Positions 8,416 to 16,635 of a stretch of 35,315 bases of DNA are shown here, one piece after another. The stretch spans positions 1 through 35,315 of the forward strand of contig DAOPZG010000009.1 of the NCBI GenBank assembly GCA_035353235.1, written 5' to 3'. Numbering within the stretch: position 1 is the stretch's first letter; every line of letters starts with the position of its first letter. A model generated the notes under the pieces. That model saw only the letters and a program-made list of their open reading frames with translations, ran no database searches and was not told the DNA's origin. Origin of the DNA: CAXXOK01 sp035353235. GTDB lineage: Bacteria > Bacillota > Clostridia > Christensenellales > Aristaeellaceae. The position numbers and the translations under genes are program-made.

Positions 8416-9252
8416 TTATTGCTTGATGGCGCCTGCCATACCGGCGACGAAATATTTCTGGAAAACGAAGTATACGATCATCACGGGGACGATACTGATC
8501 AGCACGCCGGCGCACAGGCCGCCGTAATCGGTGCCGTGTTGCCCCACAAACGTCAGTATGCCGGTAGGCACCGTTTTCAGCCCGTCGTTGGTAATAATAA
8601 CGTTCGCCAGCAGAAACTCATTCCAGGTGGCTAAAAAGTCGCTGATCAGCAGCGTGGCGGTGGCGGGTTTCGCCAGCGGCAGAATTACGCGCGTGAACAG
8701 CTGGAACTTGTTGCAGCCGTCGATATACGCGGCCTCGTCCATTTCTTTGGGGATGCTCTGGAAAAATCCGCGGAACACCAGGATGCCAAACGACAGGCCG
8801 AAACCGACGTACACGTAAAACAGACCGAAATAGGTGTTGAACAGGTTCAGCTTGTTGAAAACCACGCTGATGGGCACCAGCGCCACCTGCATGGGCAGCA
8901 TCATGCCGACCAGAAAGAAGATGAACAGTCCTGTGCGGTGACGCACGCGCAGGCGCGTAAGCGCAAAGGCGGCCATCGCTTCCAGCAGGATGCCCAGCGG
9001 AACTTTCATGCAGCAGATAATCAGGTCGTTTCTCATGTAACGCAGCAAATGCCCCGTTGTGAAAGCCGCTTGAAAGTTGCTCCAGGCAATGGTGCTGGGA
9101 AATTGGAACAGCCCGAGGCCGCTGAAGAAATCTTTTTTGGTTTTTACGGCGGTTGCAATCAGCGTAAACAGCGGCGCGATCCAGATCAGAGACAGGAGCA
9201 GCAGAACACCGTACATCAGCCAGGTGCCCGGACGCGACAACTTTTTCTTCAT
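8416..9252 (-). CDS. Sugar ABC transporter permease, MalG/UgpE type
   Basis: A 278-residue inner-membrane subunit with six hydrophobic segments and the EAA loop EMDEAAYIDGC followed by LPLAKPA (about 170-196) that docks the ATPase. It is the second permease of a family 1 (CUT1) carbohydrate importer. AGGAGG lies 8 bases before the ATG. The start is one base past the stop of the partner permease gene (9254), so translation is probably coupled. The hydrolase gene follows 18 bases later. No ATPase gene is present in the operon. Confidence 0.93.
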   Translation of the reverse strand: MKKKLSRPGTWLMYGVLLLLSLIWIAPLFTLIATAVKTKKDFFSGLGLFQFPSTIAWSNFQAAFTTGHLLRYMRNDLIICCMKVPLGILLEAMAAFALTRLRVRHRTGLFIFFLVGMMLPMQVALVPISVVFNKLNLFNTYFGLFYVYVGFGLSFGILVFRGFFQSIPKEMDEAAYIDGCNKFQLFTRVILPLAKPATATLLISDFLATWNEFLLANVIITNDGLKTVPTGILTFVGQHGTDYGGLCAGVLISIVPVMIVYFVFQKYFVAGMAGAIKQ

Positions 9253-9253
9253 C

Positions 9254-10129
9254 CTAGCGATCCTCCTGATTCCTGGCGGTGAAACTTACGTAGGGAATAA
9301 CGATGAAAGCCATCAGCAGAACCATAAAACAGGCGATCGCAGCGCCGTATCCCCAGTGGTTATACTCGAACGTCTGCGAATACATGTAGGAGGCCAGCAC
9401 CTGCGACGCGTTATTAGGGCCGCCGTCGGTAAGGCCGATGATAATATCAAATACCTTCAGCGCGCCCATCATCAGCGTGGAGATGACCACGACAAACGTG
9501 TTGCGCAGAAGCGGAATGGTGATGCTGATAAAGCGGCGGAAACTGCCCGCCCCGTCAATAACTGCAGCTTCCATAACATCGTTGGGAATGGTTTGCAATC
9601 CGGCAAGGAACAGGATCATCGGCTGACCAATGGCCTGCCATTGCGCGGCGAAAAAGCACGCCAGCAGCGCAGACTGGGGCTGAGAAAGCCAGGCTTGCCC
9701 CGTTTTAACTCCGAAGGCGGAAAGCAGCTGATTGATGAACCCGAACGTGGGATGGTAAATCCACCGCCAGGTGATGGCGACGGCAATGAGCGCTACCACA
9801 GCGGGCAAGTAAAACAGTCCGCGGAAAAACGTGCGGCCTGGAAAACTGCGGTTTAAAATCACGGCCAGAAGAAGCGAAAGGCCCGTTGTGAAGATCAGCG
9901 ACAGTACCATCCAGATTACGGAATTGCCAAACGAAGTCAGAAAGATGCTGTCCTTAAACAGCGCGGTATAGTTTTGCACCCCGCAGAAGGTCCAGTTGTT
10001 GATGCCGCTTCCGGTAAAAAGGCTGAGATACAGGGAATAGAAAACAGGAAACACGATCACGGAAAGATAGATCACGGTAGCCGGCAGCAAAAACAGGATG
10101 GCGGCAGACTCGGTACGTTTGTTTTCCAT
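9254..10129 (-). CDS. Sugar ABC transporter permease, MalF/UgpA type
   Basis: A 291-residue membrane protein with six hydrophobic segments, the first at about 9-35. The EAA loop is NDVMEAAVIDGAGSFRRF (about 183-200). It is the first permease of the CUT1 importer, pairing with the gene at 8416-9252. It is separated from the binding-protein gene by 78 bases that hold a hairpin (10161-10191), a layout typical when the binding protein must be made in excess. Confidence 0.93.
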   Translation of the reverse strand: MENKRTESAAILFLLPATVIYLSVIVFPVFYSLYLSLFTGSGINNWTFCGVQNYTALFKDSIFLTSFGNSVIWMVLSLIFTTGLSLLLAVILNRSFPGRTFFRGLFYLPAVVALIAVAITWRWIYHPTFGFINQLLSAFGVKTGQAWLSQPQSALLACFFAAQWQAIGQPMILFLAGLQTIPNDVMEAAVIDGAGSFRRFISITIPLLRNTFVVVISTLMMGALKVFDIIIGLTDGGPNNASQVLASYMYSQTFEYNHWGYGAAIACFMVLLMAFIVIPYVSFTARNQEDR

Positions 10130-10160
10130 ATGTCCCCCACACGATCTGAACAGAATAGCG

Positions 10161-10191
10161 TGGCCCTCGCCTCATTGCAAGACGAGGGCCA
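10161..10191 (-). terminator. Hairpin between binding-protein and permease genes (first importer)
   Basis: TGGCCCTCG (10161-10169) and CGAGGGCCA (10183-10191) pair perfectly around 13 bases. It lies 16 bases after the binding-protein stop codon on the minus strand and no T-run follows, so it is more likely a 3' mRNA-stability element or partial terminator than a full stop. Confidence 0.6.
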
Positions 10192-10207
10192 GCTGCTTCT
10201 TTACATA

Positions 10208-11434
10208 TTACTTGGCGGCGAGATATTTTTCAACCGCGGCCTGAATCGCAGCGGCGGCCTGCTCGGGCGTTGTGGAATCCATGGCCAAAGCATCCTGCTG
10301 GCTGAACAGCACGTCGGCGACTTCGGTCGGGAACGCCTGATCCGTGATGGTGAAGGAACCGGCGGTCTTGGCATACTCAAACACCTTTTCGGCGTGAGGC
10401 TGCGTTTCCGGATAGGAGAAGTTTGCCGAAGGCAGCGCCAGCTGGTGAGCGGTATCATTGGCGAAGATGTAGGTGACGTACTGCACGGCTGCGTCCACCT
10501 GTTCGGGGGTCAGCTTTTTGTTCAGCTGAACCATTTCGCCGAAGGCAGAGATGCGGCCTGTGCCGTTGGGGAAGGGGAACCAGTCGAACTCGCTGATATC
10601 GAGGCCGTCGTTGGTGGCGGTGTTGTCAAACCACTGGCCTTCGGGGTCCATGGCGGCCTGACCGGAGGCAAGCAGCATTTCGGTATCGTCGGGGCTGCTG
10701 GTGATGAAGCCATCGGGGAAATATCCCTTATGCACCCATTCCTGATACTTGGTGAGGGCTTTGATGACTGCGTCGCAATCCCAGCTGGTGGTCATGTTCT
10801 GCAGCTGATCGTGCAGTTCGGGACCGGCGTAGTATTCAATCAGCTGTTCAATGATGCGCATCAGATGCCAGCCGTACATACCGGCGGTCGCGAAGGGCAC
10901 GACGCCGTTTTCCTTTAACTTCGCGCAGGCGGCTTCCAGTTCGTCAAAGGTGGTGGGCACAGCCACGCCGCACTTTTCAAAAACGTCTTTCTTATAATAC
11001 ATGGACAGCATCGCCATGCTGGTGGGAATGCCTGCCAGCTGACCGTTCAGCGTGCACAGGTCCAGCGCGCCGCCGTTGAAAAGGGAGCGCCAGTCGTGAT
11101 CGGCGGCATACTGGGTGAGGTCGTAGGTGCAGCCGTTGGTAACGTAGTACCCGGCAAGGCTTCCACCCCAGTTAAACCACATATCGGGCAACGTATCAGA
11201 GGAAGCGGCAACTTTCAGCGCCGGTTTGATATCGTCGGTGGCATAGTAAGAAACGGTGATCTTCACTTCGGGATGCGCCGCGAGGTAGGCTTCGGTCATG
11301 GGCTCGATGGACGTTTTTACGCCGCTGTGGGCCCAATAGGTAAGTTCTACCGGGGCGGTTTCCGCGAAACCGGCTGTGAGGGATACGCAAAGCGTCAACG
11401 CAAGAACACAAGCCAACACCTTTTTGATCGACAT
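10208..11434 (-). CDS. Extracellular sugar-binding protein of ABC transporter (family 1)
   Basis: A 408-residue solute-binding protein. The N-terminus (MSIKKVLACVLALTLC, then VSLTAGFA) is a Sec signal with a likely cleavage after AGFA. The cysteine at 16 is not in a proper lipobox, so anchoring is unclear. The mature part opens with VELTYWAHSG, typical of CUT1 binding proteins. The start at 11434 is chosen because AAGGAGG lies just upstream and the signal peptide begins there; an open frame extends further 5' to 11506 but adds nothing recognisable. It is the first gene of the minus-strand operon with permeases and glycosidase. The promoter is at 11524-11551. Confidence 0.92.
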   Translation of the reverse strand: MSIKKVLACVLALTLCVSLTAGFAETAPVELTYWAHSGVKTSIEPMTEAYLAAHPEVKITVSYYATDDIKPALKVAASSDTLPDMWFNWGGSLAGYYVTNGCTYDLTQYAADHDWRSLFNGGALDLCTLNGQLAGIPTSMAMLSMYYKKDVFEKCGVAVPTTFDELEAACAKLKENGVVPFATAGMYGWHLMRIIEQLIEYYAGPELHDQLQNMTTSWDCDAVIKALTKYQEWVHKGYFPDGFITSSPDDTEMLLASGQAAMDPEGQWFDNTATNDGLDISEFDWFPFPNGTGRISAFGEMVQLNKKLTPEQVDAAVQYVTYIFANDTAHQLALPSANFSYPETQPHAEKVFEYAKTAGSFTITDQAFPTEVADVLFSQQDALAMDSTTPEQAAAAIQAAVEKYLAAK

Positions 11435-11480
11435 AGTGACCCTCCTTATAAATCCGTGTGTTTGAGTAACCCGGTTGTCC

Positions 11481-11494
11481 CTGTCTGCAGACAG
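11481..11494. promoter_or_regulatory. Perfect 14-bp palindrome in the importer leader (possible operator)
   Basis: CTGTCTGCAGACAG is fully self-complementary. It lies about 23-36 bases downstream of the predicted start site of the importer operon (minus strand), a position suited to a repressor roadblock or a small RNA hairpin. The protein that binds it, if any, is unknown. Confidence 0.4.
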
Positions 11495-11523
11495 ATAAAC
11501 GCACATGCACCATACAGCTAAAC

Positions 11524-11551
11524 AGTATACACATGCGCTCCGTTATGTCAA
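11524..11551 (-). promoter_or_regulatory. Promoter of the first importer operon
   Basis: On the minus strand TTGACA (11546-11551), a 16-base spacer and TATACT (11524-11529) predict a start near 11517 and a leader of about 80 bases. AT-rich DNA lies immediately upstream. Two direct CACATGC repeats (11502-11508 and 11530-11536) flank the -10 box. Confidence 0.75.
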
Positions 11552-11555
11552 GCGA

Positions 11556-11567
11556 ATTTTGCAAAAT
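11556..11567. promoter_or_regulatory. Palindrome ATTTTGCAAAAT next to the importer -35 box
   Basis: A perfect 12-base palindrome starts 4 bases upstream of the TTGACA box. Its ATTT...AAAT form resembles the ATTTGCYAAAT sites at 11844-11854 and 16612-16622, so it may bind the same LacI protein, but with a centre one base longer. It could equally be part of the AT-rich UP element. Confidence 0.35.
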
Positions 11568-11780
11568 ATTTTTAAATATTTATATATACCGATGACGAAC
11601 CGTAATGAAAAACAAGCGGAAGAGAACCGATAAATACATAGCTTTTCTCCGCACGGCAGGATCACAACCTTCGATCGGAACAAGGGACTGTTTGTGTCCC
11701 CAGCGGATTCGGCGGGCCGATACAAGGACGTGCGCCGCAAACGAAAGCTGAAAACAGCAGTTTGCGGATAACAAAAATTA

Positions 11781-11791
11781 ACTTACTAAAT
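11781..11791 (+). promoter_or_regulatory. Upstream copy of an ATTTGCTAAAT-like operator
   Basis: ACTTACTAAAT matches the site at 11844-11854 at 9 of 11 positions and lies 21 bases upstream of the transketolase -35 box. Together the two sites flank the promoter, a layout compatible with repression by looping or by blocking polymerase. Confidence 0.35.
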
Positions 11792-11812
11792 GCAACATAA
11801 TCAGCAAAATAG

Positions 11813-11841
11813 TTGACAATGTTTAGCCTGCGTGCTATATT
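11813..11841 (+). promoter_or_regulatory. Promoter of the transketolase-kinase-isomerase operon
   Basis: TTGACA (11813-11818), a 17-base spacer and TATATT (11836-11841) are close to the sigma-A consensus. The start site should be near 11848, about 48 bases before the transketolase ATG. GGAAAGG provides the ribosome site. Confidence 0.8.
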
Positions 11842-11843
11842 GC

Positions 11844-11854
11844 ATTTGCTAAAT
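11844..11854 (+). promoter_or_regulatory. Putative LacI-type operator ATTTGCTAAAT at the start site
   Basis: ATTTGCTAAAT (arms ATTT/AAAT) begins 2 bases after the -10 box and covers the predicted start site. Ten of its 11 bases recur at 16612-16622 upstream of the LacI gene of the same cluster, which points to repression and autoregulation by that protein. Confidence 0.5.
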
Positions 11855-11895
11855 CCTGACGGGCCTCCCCGAAAGGATCGGAAAGGAAAACCTGT

Positions 11896-12720
11896 ATGAA
11901 TGCCAGCGAACTGCGGATTCTTGCAAATCTAAGACGGGCGGATGCCATTACGATGATATACCGCGCAAAAACCGGGCACACCGGCGGCGCGATGAGCGTG
12001 TTGGATATTCTGACTGTGCTGTATTATGACGTGCTGAACGTTCGCCCGGATATGCCCCTGTATCCCGACCGCGACCGCTTCCTTTTAAGCAAAGGGCACA
12101 GCGTGGAGGGCTATCTCGCGATTCTGGCGGATCGCGGATTTTTTCCGAAAGAAGAACTGCGCACTTTTTCGCAGGCGGGCAGCCGACTGATTGGGCACCC
12201 GAATAACGCGATCCCCGGAATTGAGGTCTGCACAGGCGCGCTGGGCCACGGCCTGTCCGTGGGAGTCGGCATGGCGCTTGCCGCCAAACGCACGGGGCGC
12301 GATTACCGCGCTTACGTGGTGATGGGCGACGGAGAATTGGGCGAAGGCAGCGTTTGGGAAGCGGCGATGGCGGGAGCAAACGATCGGCTCGATAATCTGT
12401 ACGCCATCATTGACCGGAACGGCCTGCAAATCAGCGGCCCCACGGAATCCACCATGGCGCTGGAAGACTTGCGCGGCAAGTGGACCGCTTTCGGCTGGGA
12501 CGTATGCGAGTGTGACGGAAACGATATGCAGGCGCTGCTTGCCTACTTCCATGGAGCCCATCCTGCGGGCAGGCCCCACTGCCTGATTGCCCATACGGTT
12601 AAAGGCAAGGGGCTGCCTTTTGCCGAGAACCGAAAGGAATGGCACCACAAGGTGCCTTCGGAGGAACAGCTGCAGGCGGCATACGCCGCGCTGGGCGTGG
12701 GAGGAGTGGAGTGGGCATGA
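11896..12720 (+). CDS. Transketolase, N-terminal (ThDP-binding) subunit
   Basis: A 274-residue cytoplasmic subunit of a two-gene transketolase. It carries the ThDP motif GDGELGEGSVWEAA (144-157) closing with Asn175 (IIDRNG), the KGH stretch at 66-68 and the LGHGLSVG loop (116-123). Together with the next gene it makes one full transketolase, transferring a two-carbon ketol group between sugar phosphates. Its stop overlaps the next start (ATGA). With a kinase and isomerase downstream it looks dedicated to one sugar rather than to the general pentose phosphate pathway. An apulose-4-phosphate transketolase A-subunit role is a fair guess from context; a sugar-specific or housekeeping split transketolase is the alternative. 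Confidence 0.92.
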   Translation: MNASELRILANLRRADAITMIYRAKTGHTGGAMSVLDILTVLYYDVLNVRPDMPLYPDRDRFLLSKGHSVEGYLAILADRGFFPKEELRTFSQAGSRLIGHPNNAIPGIEVCTGALGHGLSVGVGMALAAKRTGRDYRAYVVMGDGELGEGSVWEAAMAGANDRLDNLYAIIDRNGLQISGPTESTMALEDLRGKWTAFGWDVCECDGNDMQALLAYFHGAHPAGRPHCLIAHTVKGKGLPFAENRKEWHHKVPSEEQLQAAYAALGVGGVEWA

Positions 12721-13640
12721 ATACGGAAGCGGCACGGATAGCTTTTACGCGAACGCTGCTGGAGCTGGCGCGCGAAGACCCCTCCCTTTTCGCGGTCGCG
12801 ACGGACAGCCGCGGCAGCGTAACCCTGACGGATTTTGCGGACGAATTGCCCAACCAGTTTGTGGAGTGCGGCATTGCCGAACAGGATGCCATCGGCATAT
12901 CGGCGGGCCTTGCGAACGGCGGCCTGCGCCCGTTCGTATGCGGGCCTGCGTGCTTCTACACGCTTCGCTCTGCCGAACAGGTGAAGGTGGATGTCGGTTA
13001 CAGCCATGCCAATGTGAAGATCATCGGGGTATCGGGCGGGGTGAGCTATGGCGCGCTCGGCTCCACGCACCATGCTACGCAGGATATTGCGCTGATGCGC
13101 GCTACTCCGGGACTCGAAATTTTCCTGCCGGCCGACGGGCCGCAGACCGCGGCGTTAACCCGATACCTGGCAAAGTCCGATGCCCCGGCCTATGTTCGCA
13201 TGGGTCGCGCCGCCGTGCCAACGATCTATGACGACGGCGCGCGCTTCATTCCCGGCCAGGCAAACCGACTGCGTTCGGGCCGGGACGCCGCCGTGATCGC
13301 GTGTGGAGAGATGGTCTCGATCGCTTTGGAGGCGGCGAAACTGCTGGCATGCGATGGGATTGGCGTCAGCGTTTATGATATGCATACGATCCGCCCTCTG
13401 GATGAGGCGGCGATTCTGGAGGCGGCCGACACCGGGTTTGTGCTGACCGTGGAGGAGCACAATATACACGGTGGGCTTGGCGGGGCGGTGGCGGAAGTAC
13501 TTTCGCAGTACAAGCCAACGAGGATGCGCATTCTCGGCCTGCCGGACGAGAAACTTTACAGCGGTACAAGCGGCGAGGTTTTCGAGCATTACGGGCTTAC
13601 GCCGCAGGGAATCGCCCAGACCGTTCGGCAGTGGCGGTGA
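12717..13640 (+). CDS. Transketolase, C-terminal (pyrimidine-binding) subunit
   Basis: A 307-residue partner of the preceding gene. It contains the pyrimidine-binding domain with the catalytic glutamate in ECGIAEQDAIG (Glu55), the substrate loop GSTHHATQD and the C-terminal transketolase domain (VYDMHTIRPLD onward). The ATG at 12717 overlaps the previous stop in an ATGA, and GGAGTGG lies upstream; the frame is open further 5' but that part overlaps the other subunit. Three bases separate it from the kinase gene. Two-subunit transketolases are common in Clostridia and in the known apulose-4-phosphate transketolase. Confidence 0.92.
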   Translation: MNTEAARIAFTRTLLELAREDPSLFAVATDSRGSVTLTDFADELPNQFVECGIAEQDAIGISAGLANGGLRPFVCGPACFYTLRSAEQVKVDVGYSHANVKIIGVSGGVSYGALGSTHHATQDIALMRATPGLEIFLPADGPQTAALTRYLAKSDAPAYVRMGRAAVPTIYDDGARFIPGQANRLRSGRDAAVIACGEMVSIALEAAKLLACDGIGVSVYDMHTIRPLDEAAILEAADTGFVLTVEEHNIHGGLGGAVAEVLSQYKPTRMRILGLPDEKLYSGTSGEVFEHYGLTPQGIAQTVRQWR

Positions 13641-13643
13641 AAT

Positions 13644-15092
13644 ATGGATGAATATATCGTAGCGATCGACCAGAGCACATCCGCCAGCAAAGTGTTTCTG
13701 GTGAACCGGCAGGGCGGGATCGTCACGCGCTGCGCAAAAAAACACGCGCAGTTTTTTCCTCGCTCCGGGTATGTGGAACAGGATGCGGAGGAAATCTGGC
13801 AGAATGTACGGACAGGCATAGAGACGGTTACGCGCGATTGCGCCCCGGAGGAGCTGCGTGCGATCGCTATCAGCAACCAGCGGGAAACCACCGTGATCTG
13901 GGAACGCGCGACCGGTATTCCTCTGGGGAATGCGATTGTCTGGCAGGATGTGCGCGCCGGGGCGCTCTGCCGGGATCTGCTGCCCAGTGCGAACGAAGTG
14001 CTTGCCAAAACGGGGCTCCGGCTGTCCGCCTATTATCCGGCGGCAAAGGCGGCGTTTGCGCTTCGGGGGCACCCGGAATGGCAAAAGCGCGCGGAAGCCG
14101 GCGAGATTTGCATCGGCACCATGGACAGCTATCTGATCTTCCGCCTCACGAACGGCGCGGTCTTCCGTACCGATGTGAGCAATGCAAGCCGCACTGAACT
14201 GTGCGATATTCATACGCTTCAATGGGATGCCGGTCTGCTGGCGCTGTTCGGAATCCCGAGGGCGTGTCTGCCGGACATCACCCCTTCCGATGGGGATTTT
14301 GGCCGCACGCATACAGGCGTGCCGATCACCGGCGTGATGGGCGACAGCCATGCGTCGCTGTTCGGGCAGGGCTGCCTGTGCGCGGGGATGGCGAAGGCAA
14401 CCTATGGCACCGGCAGCAGCGTAATGATGAACGTTGGTGACGCATGCGTTTCCTCATCGAACGGACTTTCCGCTTCGGTCGGTTTTGGTTTTCGGGGAAA
14501 AACCTGCTATGTGCTGGAGGGTAATGTGACTTCTTCGGGGGATACATTGTGCTGGCTTCGCGACGAGGCGCGGCTGATTGACGATGTTGCCGACGTGGAG
14601 TCTATCGCCGCAAGCGTTCGCGGCACGGAGGGCGCGTACTTTATCCCCGCGTTTTCGGGGCTGGGCGCGCCATATTTTGATGCGGACGCGCGCGCGGTAC
14701 TCGCGGGGATTCATCGCGGCACGACGCGTGCCCATATCATCCGCGCGGCGCTGGAAAGCATCGCGTATCAGGACGCGGAAATTGTCGCCGCCATGGAGCG
14801 CGACACAGGCAAGCCCCTGAGCGAACTGCGCGTGGACGGAGGGGTGACGTGCAACGCGCTTTTAATGCAGTTTCAAAGCAATCTGCTTGGCTGCCCGGTG
14901 CGTTGCGCGGCGCAAAGCGAACTGAGCGCGCTGGGCGCGGCCTGTATGGCGGGCATGCGCGTTGGCGTTTTCGGGGACGAAATTTTTTCGGCGCAGCGCG
15001 GGGGAAAAACCTACCTGCCCGATATGGGCCGGGAAGAACGGGAGAGCCTGCTGACCGGCTGGAAAAAAGCCGTAAAGCAATGCAGACAGTAG
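13644..15092 (+). CDS. FGGY-family carbohydrate kinase, glycerol-kinase-like
   Basis: A 482-residue two-domain sugar kinase. The N-terminal phosphate loop is AIDQSTSASK (7-16). By comparison with GlpK, the polyol-contacting residues Arg80-Glu81 (NQRETTV), Trp100 (IVWQD), Tyr130 and Asp234 (MGDSH) are kept, while the Gln after that Asp is Ser235. The ATP half has DGGVTCNALLMQFQ and LSALGAA. It therefore phosphorylates a small polyol or ketose, but the Ser change and the transketolase/isomerase neighbours argue against plain glycerol. D-apulose, a branched ketose with a terminal hydroxymethyl group, is a plausible substrate. It starts 3 bases after the transketolase stop. Confidence 0.85.
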   Translation: MDEYIVAIDQSTSASKVFLVNRQGGIVTRCAKKHAQFFPRSGYVEQDAEEIWQNVRTGIETVTRDCAPEELRAIAISNQRETTVIWERATGIPLGNAIVWQDVRAGALCRDLLPSANEVLAKTGLRLSAYYPAAKAAFALRGHPEWQKRAEAGEICIGTMDSYLIFRLTNGAVFRTDVSNASRTELCDIHTLQWDAGLLALFGIPRACLPDITPSDGDFGRTHTGVPITGVMGDSHASLFGQGCLCAGMAKATYGTGSSVMMNVGDACVSSSNGLSASVGFGFRGKTCYVLEGNVTSSGDTLCWLRDEARLIDDVADVESIAASVRGTEGAYFIPAFSGLGAPYFDADARAVLAGIHRGTTRAHIIRAALESIAYQDAEIVAAMERDTGKPLSELRVDGGVTCNALLMQFQSNLLGCPVRCAAQSELSALGAACMAGMRVGVFGDEIFSAQRGGKTYLPDMGREERESLLTGWKKAVKQCRQ

Positions 15093-15139
15093 CGGATACA
15101 AGGGCGGCGCGACGCGCCGATTGAAATGGAGGACTCGCA

Positions 15140-16543
15140 ATGGCGACATTTGGCGTGGTGATCAGCAACCGCAGTTTTTTTCCGGATCATCTGGTGATTA
15201 CGGCACGGGAGAAGCTGCTGAAAAGCCTGACGGAATGGGGACATTCGATCGTAACGCTTTCTACGGACGACACCTTTATGGGGGAGACCATGACTTATGA
15301 GGAAGCACAGAAATGCGCGGCGCTTTTTCGGGCGCATGCGGATACGATAGACGGCGTGATCGTTTGCCTGCCCAACTTCGGGGAGGAAACGGGTGTGGCC
15401 GACGCGTTGAAATGGAGCCGCTTGGACTGCCCGATTTTGATTCAGGCATGCGACGATGATTTTGACAAGCTCCAGCTGGAAAACCGCCGCGACGCGTTCT
15501 GCGGGAAGTTAAGCCTGTGCAATAACCTTTACCAGTACGGTATCCGCTACACGCTTACCAGCCGCCATACCTGCGCCGTGGACGGTGAGGAGTTCAGGGC
15601 GGATGTGGATCGTTTCGCGCACGTGTGCGCCGTGGTGAAAACCATCCGAACGGCGCGTATCGCGCAGATCGGCGCGCGCGTGATGCCCTTCCGTACCGTG
15701 CGTTATTCCGAGAAGCTTCTGCAACAGAGCGGGATTACGGTGGAAACAGAGGATTTCAGCGAGATTTTGGCGGACATCGCCGCGCTGGCGGATGAGAAGG
15801 CCGTGCAGGATAAGGTTGCGGAAATTCGCGCTTATGGCAGCGTGGCCCCGTGCACGGAGGAGCAGAAGCTGGAACGCCAGGCGAAGCTGTGCATCTCGGT
15901 GGATCAGTGGATGCGCGATCATCACTGCGACGCGAGCGCCATCCAGTGCTGGGACAGCGTGGAGGCCAACTATGGCTGCGCGATGTGCCTTTGCATGTCG
16001 ATGATGGGGCAGCGAGGGCTGCCGTCGGCATGCGAAACGGACGTCATGGGTGCAGTCAGCATGCTGGCCCTGCTCCGGGCGGGGGATGTGCCCCCCATCT
16101 ATCAGGACTGGAATAATAACTATCAGAATGTTCCGGATAAGTGCATCAACGTTCATTGCAGCAACTATCCGGCCTGCGCGTTCGCGGAAAAACCCGAAAT
16201 TGCCAATCTGGACATCCTTGCCACGACGCTGGGCACGGAGGTCAGCTTTGGCGCGCTCAAGGGTCGGGTGCGTCCGTCGGAAATGACGTATCTGAAGGTG
16301 ACGACGGACGATAAGCATGGTAAAATCAAGTGCTATCTGGGCGAAGGCCGCTTTACGGACGATCCGCTGCCCACGTTTGGCGGCGTTGCCGTATGCGAAG
16401 TGCCGCATTTGAACGAGCTGATGCGATATCTGACCCGTAACGGCTTTGAACACCACGTGGCGCTTACGCAAACCACCTGCGCCGATGTGCTGGAGGAGGC
16501 GCTGGGGAACTATATGGGCTGGGAGGTTTATCGTCACCGCTGA
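15140..16543 (+). CDS. L-fucose/L-arabinose isomerase-fold sugar isomerase
   Basis: A 467-residue protein of the FucI/AraA fold, enzymes that interconvert aldoses and ketoses with Mn2+. Likely metal and acid residues lie in CWDSVEANYG (Glu275) and SACETDVMG (Glu299, Asp301), followed by the family-like NVHCSNYPACAF stretch. The length fits the family. In this operon it should supply the ketose to the FGGY kinase. If the substrate is D-apiose the product would be D-apulose. GGAGGA precedes the ATG, 47 bases after the kinase stop. The precise sugar cannot be read from sequence; such proteins are often only annotated as fucose-isomerase-like. Confidence 0.83.
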   Translation: MATFGVVISNRSFFPDHLVITAREKLLKSLTEWGHSIVTLSTDDTFMGETMTYEEAQKCAALFRAHADTIDGVIVCLPNFGEETGVADALKWSRLDCPILIQACDDDFDKLQLENRRDAFCGKLSLCNNLYQYGIRYTLTSRHTCAVDGEEFRADVDRFAHVCAVVKTIRTARIAQIGARVMPFRTVRYSEKLLQQSGITVETEDFSEILADIAALADEKAVQDKVAEIRAYGSVAPCTEEQKLERQAKLCISVDQWMRDHHCDASAIQCWDSVEANYGCAMCLCMSMMGQRGLPSACETDVMGAVSMLALLRAGDVPPIYQDWNNNYQNVPDKCINVHCSNYPACAFAEKPEIANLDILATTLGTEVSFGALKGRVRPSEMTYLKVTTDDKHGKIKCYLGEGRFTDDPLPTFGGVAVCEVPHLNELMRYLTRNGFEHHVALTQTTCADVLEEALGNYMGWEVYRHR

Positions 16544-16611
16544 TGGGGCTGGCAGGCTGTTCAGCTTGCGGAGGGTATGCCTGACGTGTGTTTTGAAGGC
16601 ATAGACGGGTG

Positions 16612-16622
16612 ATTTGCCAAAT
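16612..16622 (+). promoter_or_regulatory. Putative operator ATTTGCCAAAT upstream of the LacI gene
   Basis: An odd palindrome, ATTTG-C-CAAAT, lying 13 bases upstream of the predicted -35 box of the LacI gene. It differs from the operator at 11844-11854 by one base, supporting autoregulation. Confidence 0.45.
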
Positions 16623-16635
16623 ATTCAGTTTGTTG

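Larger units (their letters stand above)
11435..11895. promoter_or_regulatory. Divergent control region between the importer and transketolase operons
   Basis: This 461-base stretch has no convincing gene. It holds two divergent promoters with near-consensus boxes, two palindromes on the importer side, an AT-rich tract (about 11553-11600) suited to an UP element, and two copies of an ATTTGCTAAAT-like motif around the transketolase promoter. The middle (about 11600-11770) shows nothing I can name; short open frames there lack good start signals. Confidence 0.7.

Noticed and set aside
11543..11774. Short minus-strand frames in the divergent control region
   Set aside because: Weak starts, no ribosome sites, and they overlap the importer promoter.
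12639..12716. Longer 5' start for the second transketolase subunit
   Set aside because: The extension lies within the first subunit gene; the ATGA overlap at 12717 and the family N-terminus fit better.
11896..13640. Reading the split transketolase as 1-deoxy-xylulose-5-phosphate synthase
   Set aside because: The two separate subunits, their lengths and the transketolase-type ThDP block fit a split transketolase rather than the single-chain synthase.
16576..16603. TATGCCT/AGGCATA hairpin after the isomerase gene as terminator
   Set aside because: Only 7 bp with a 14-base loop and no T-run; not convincing.
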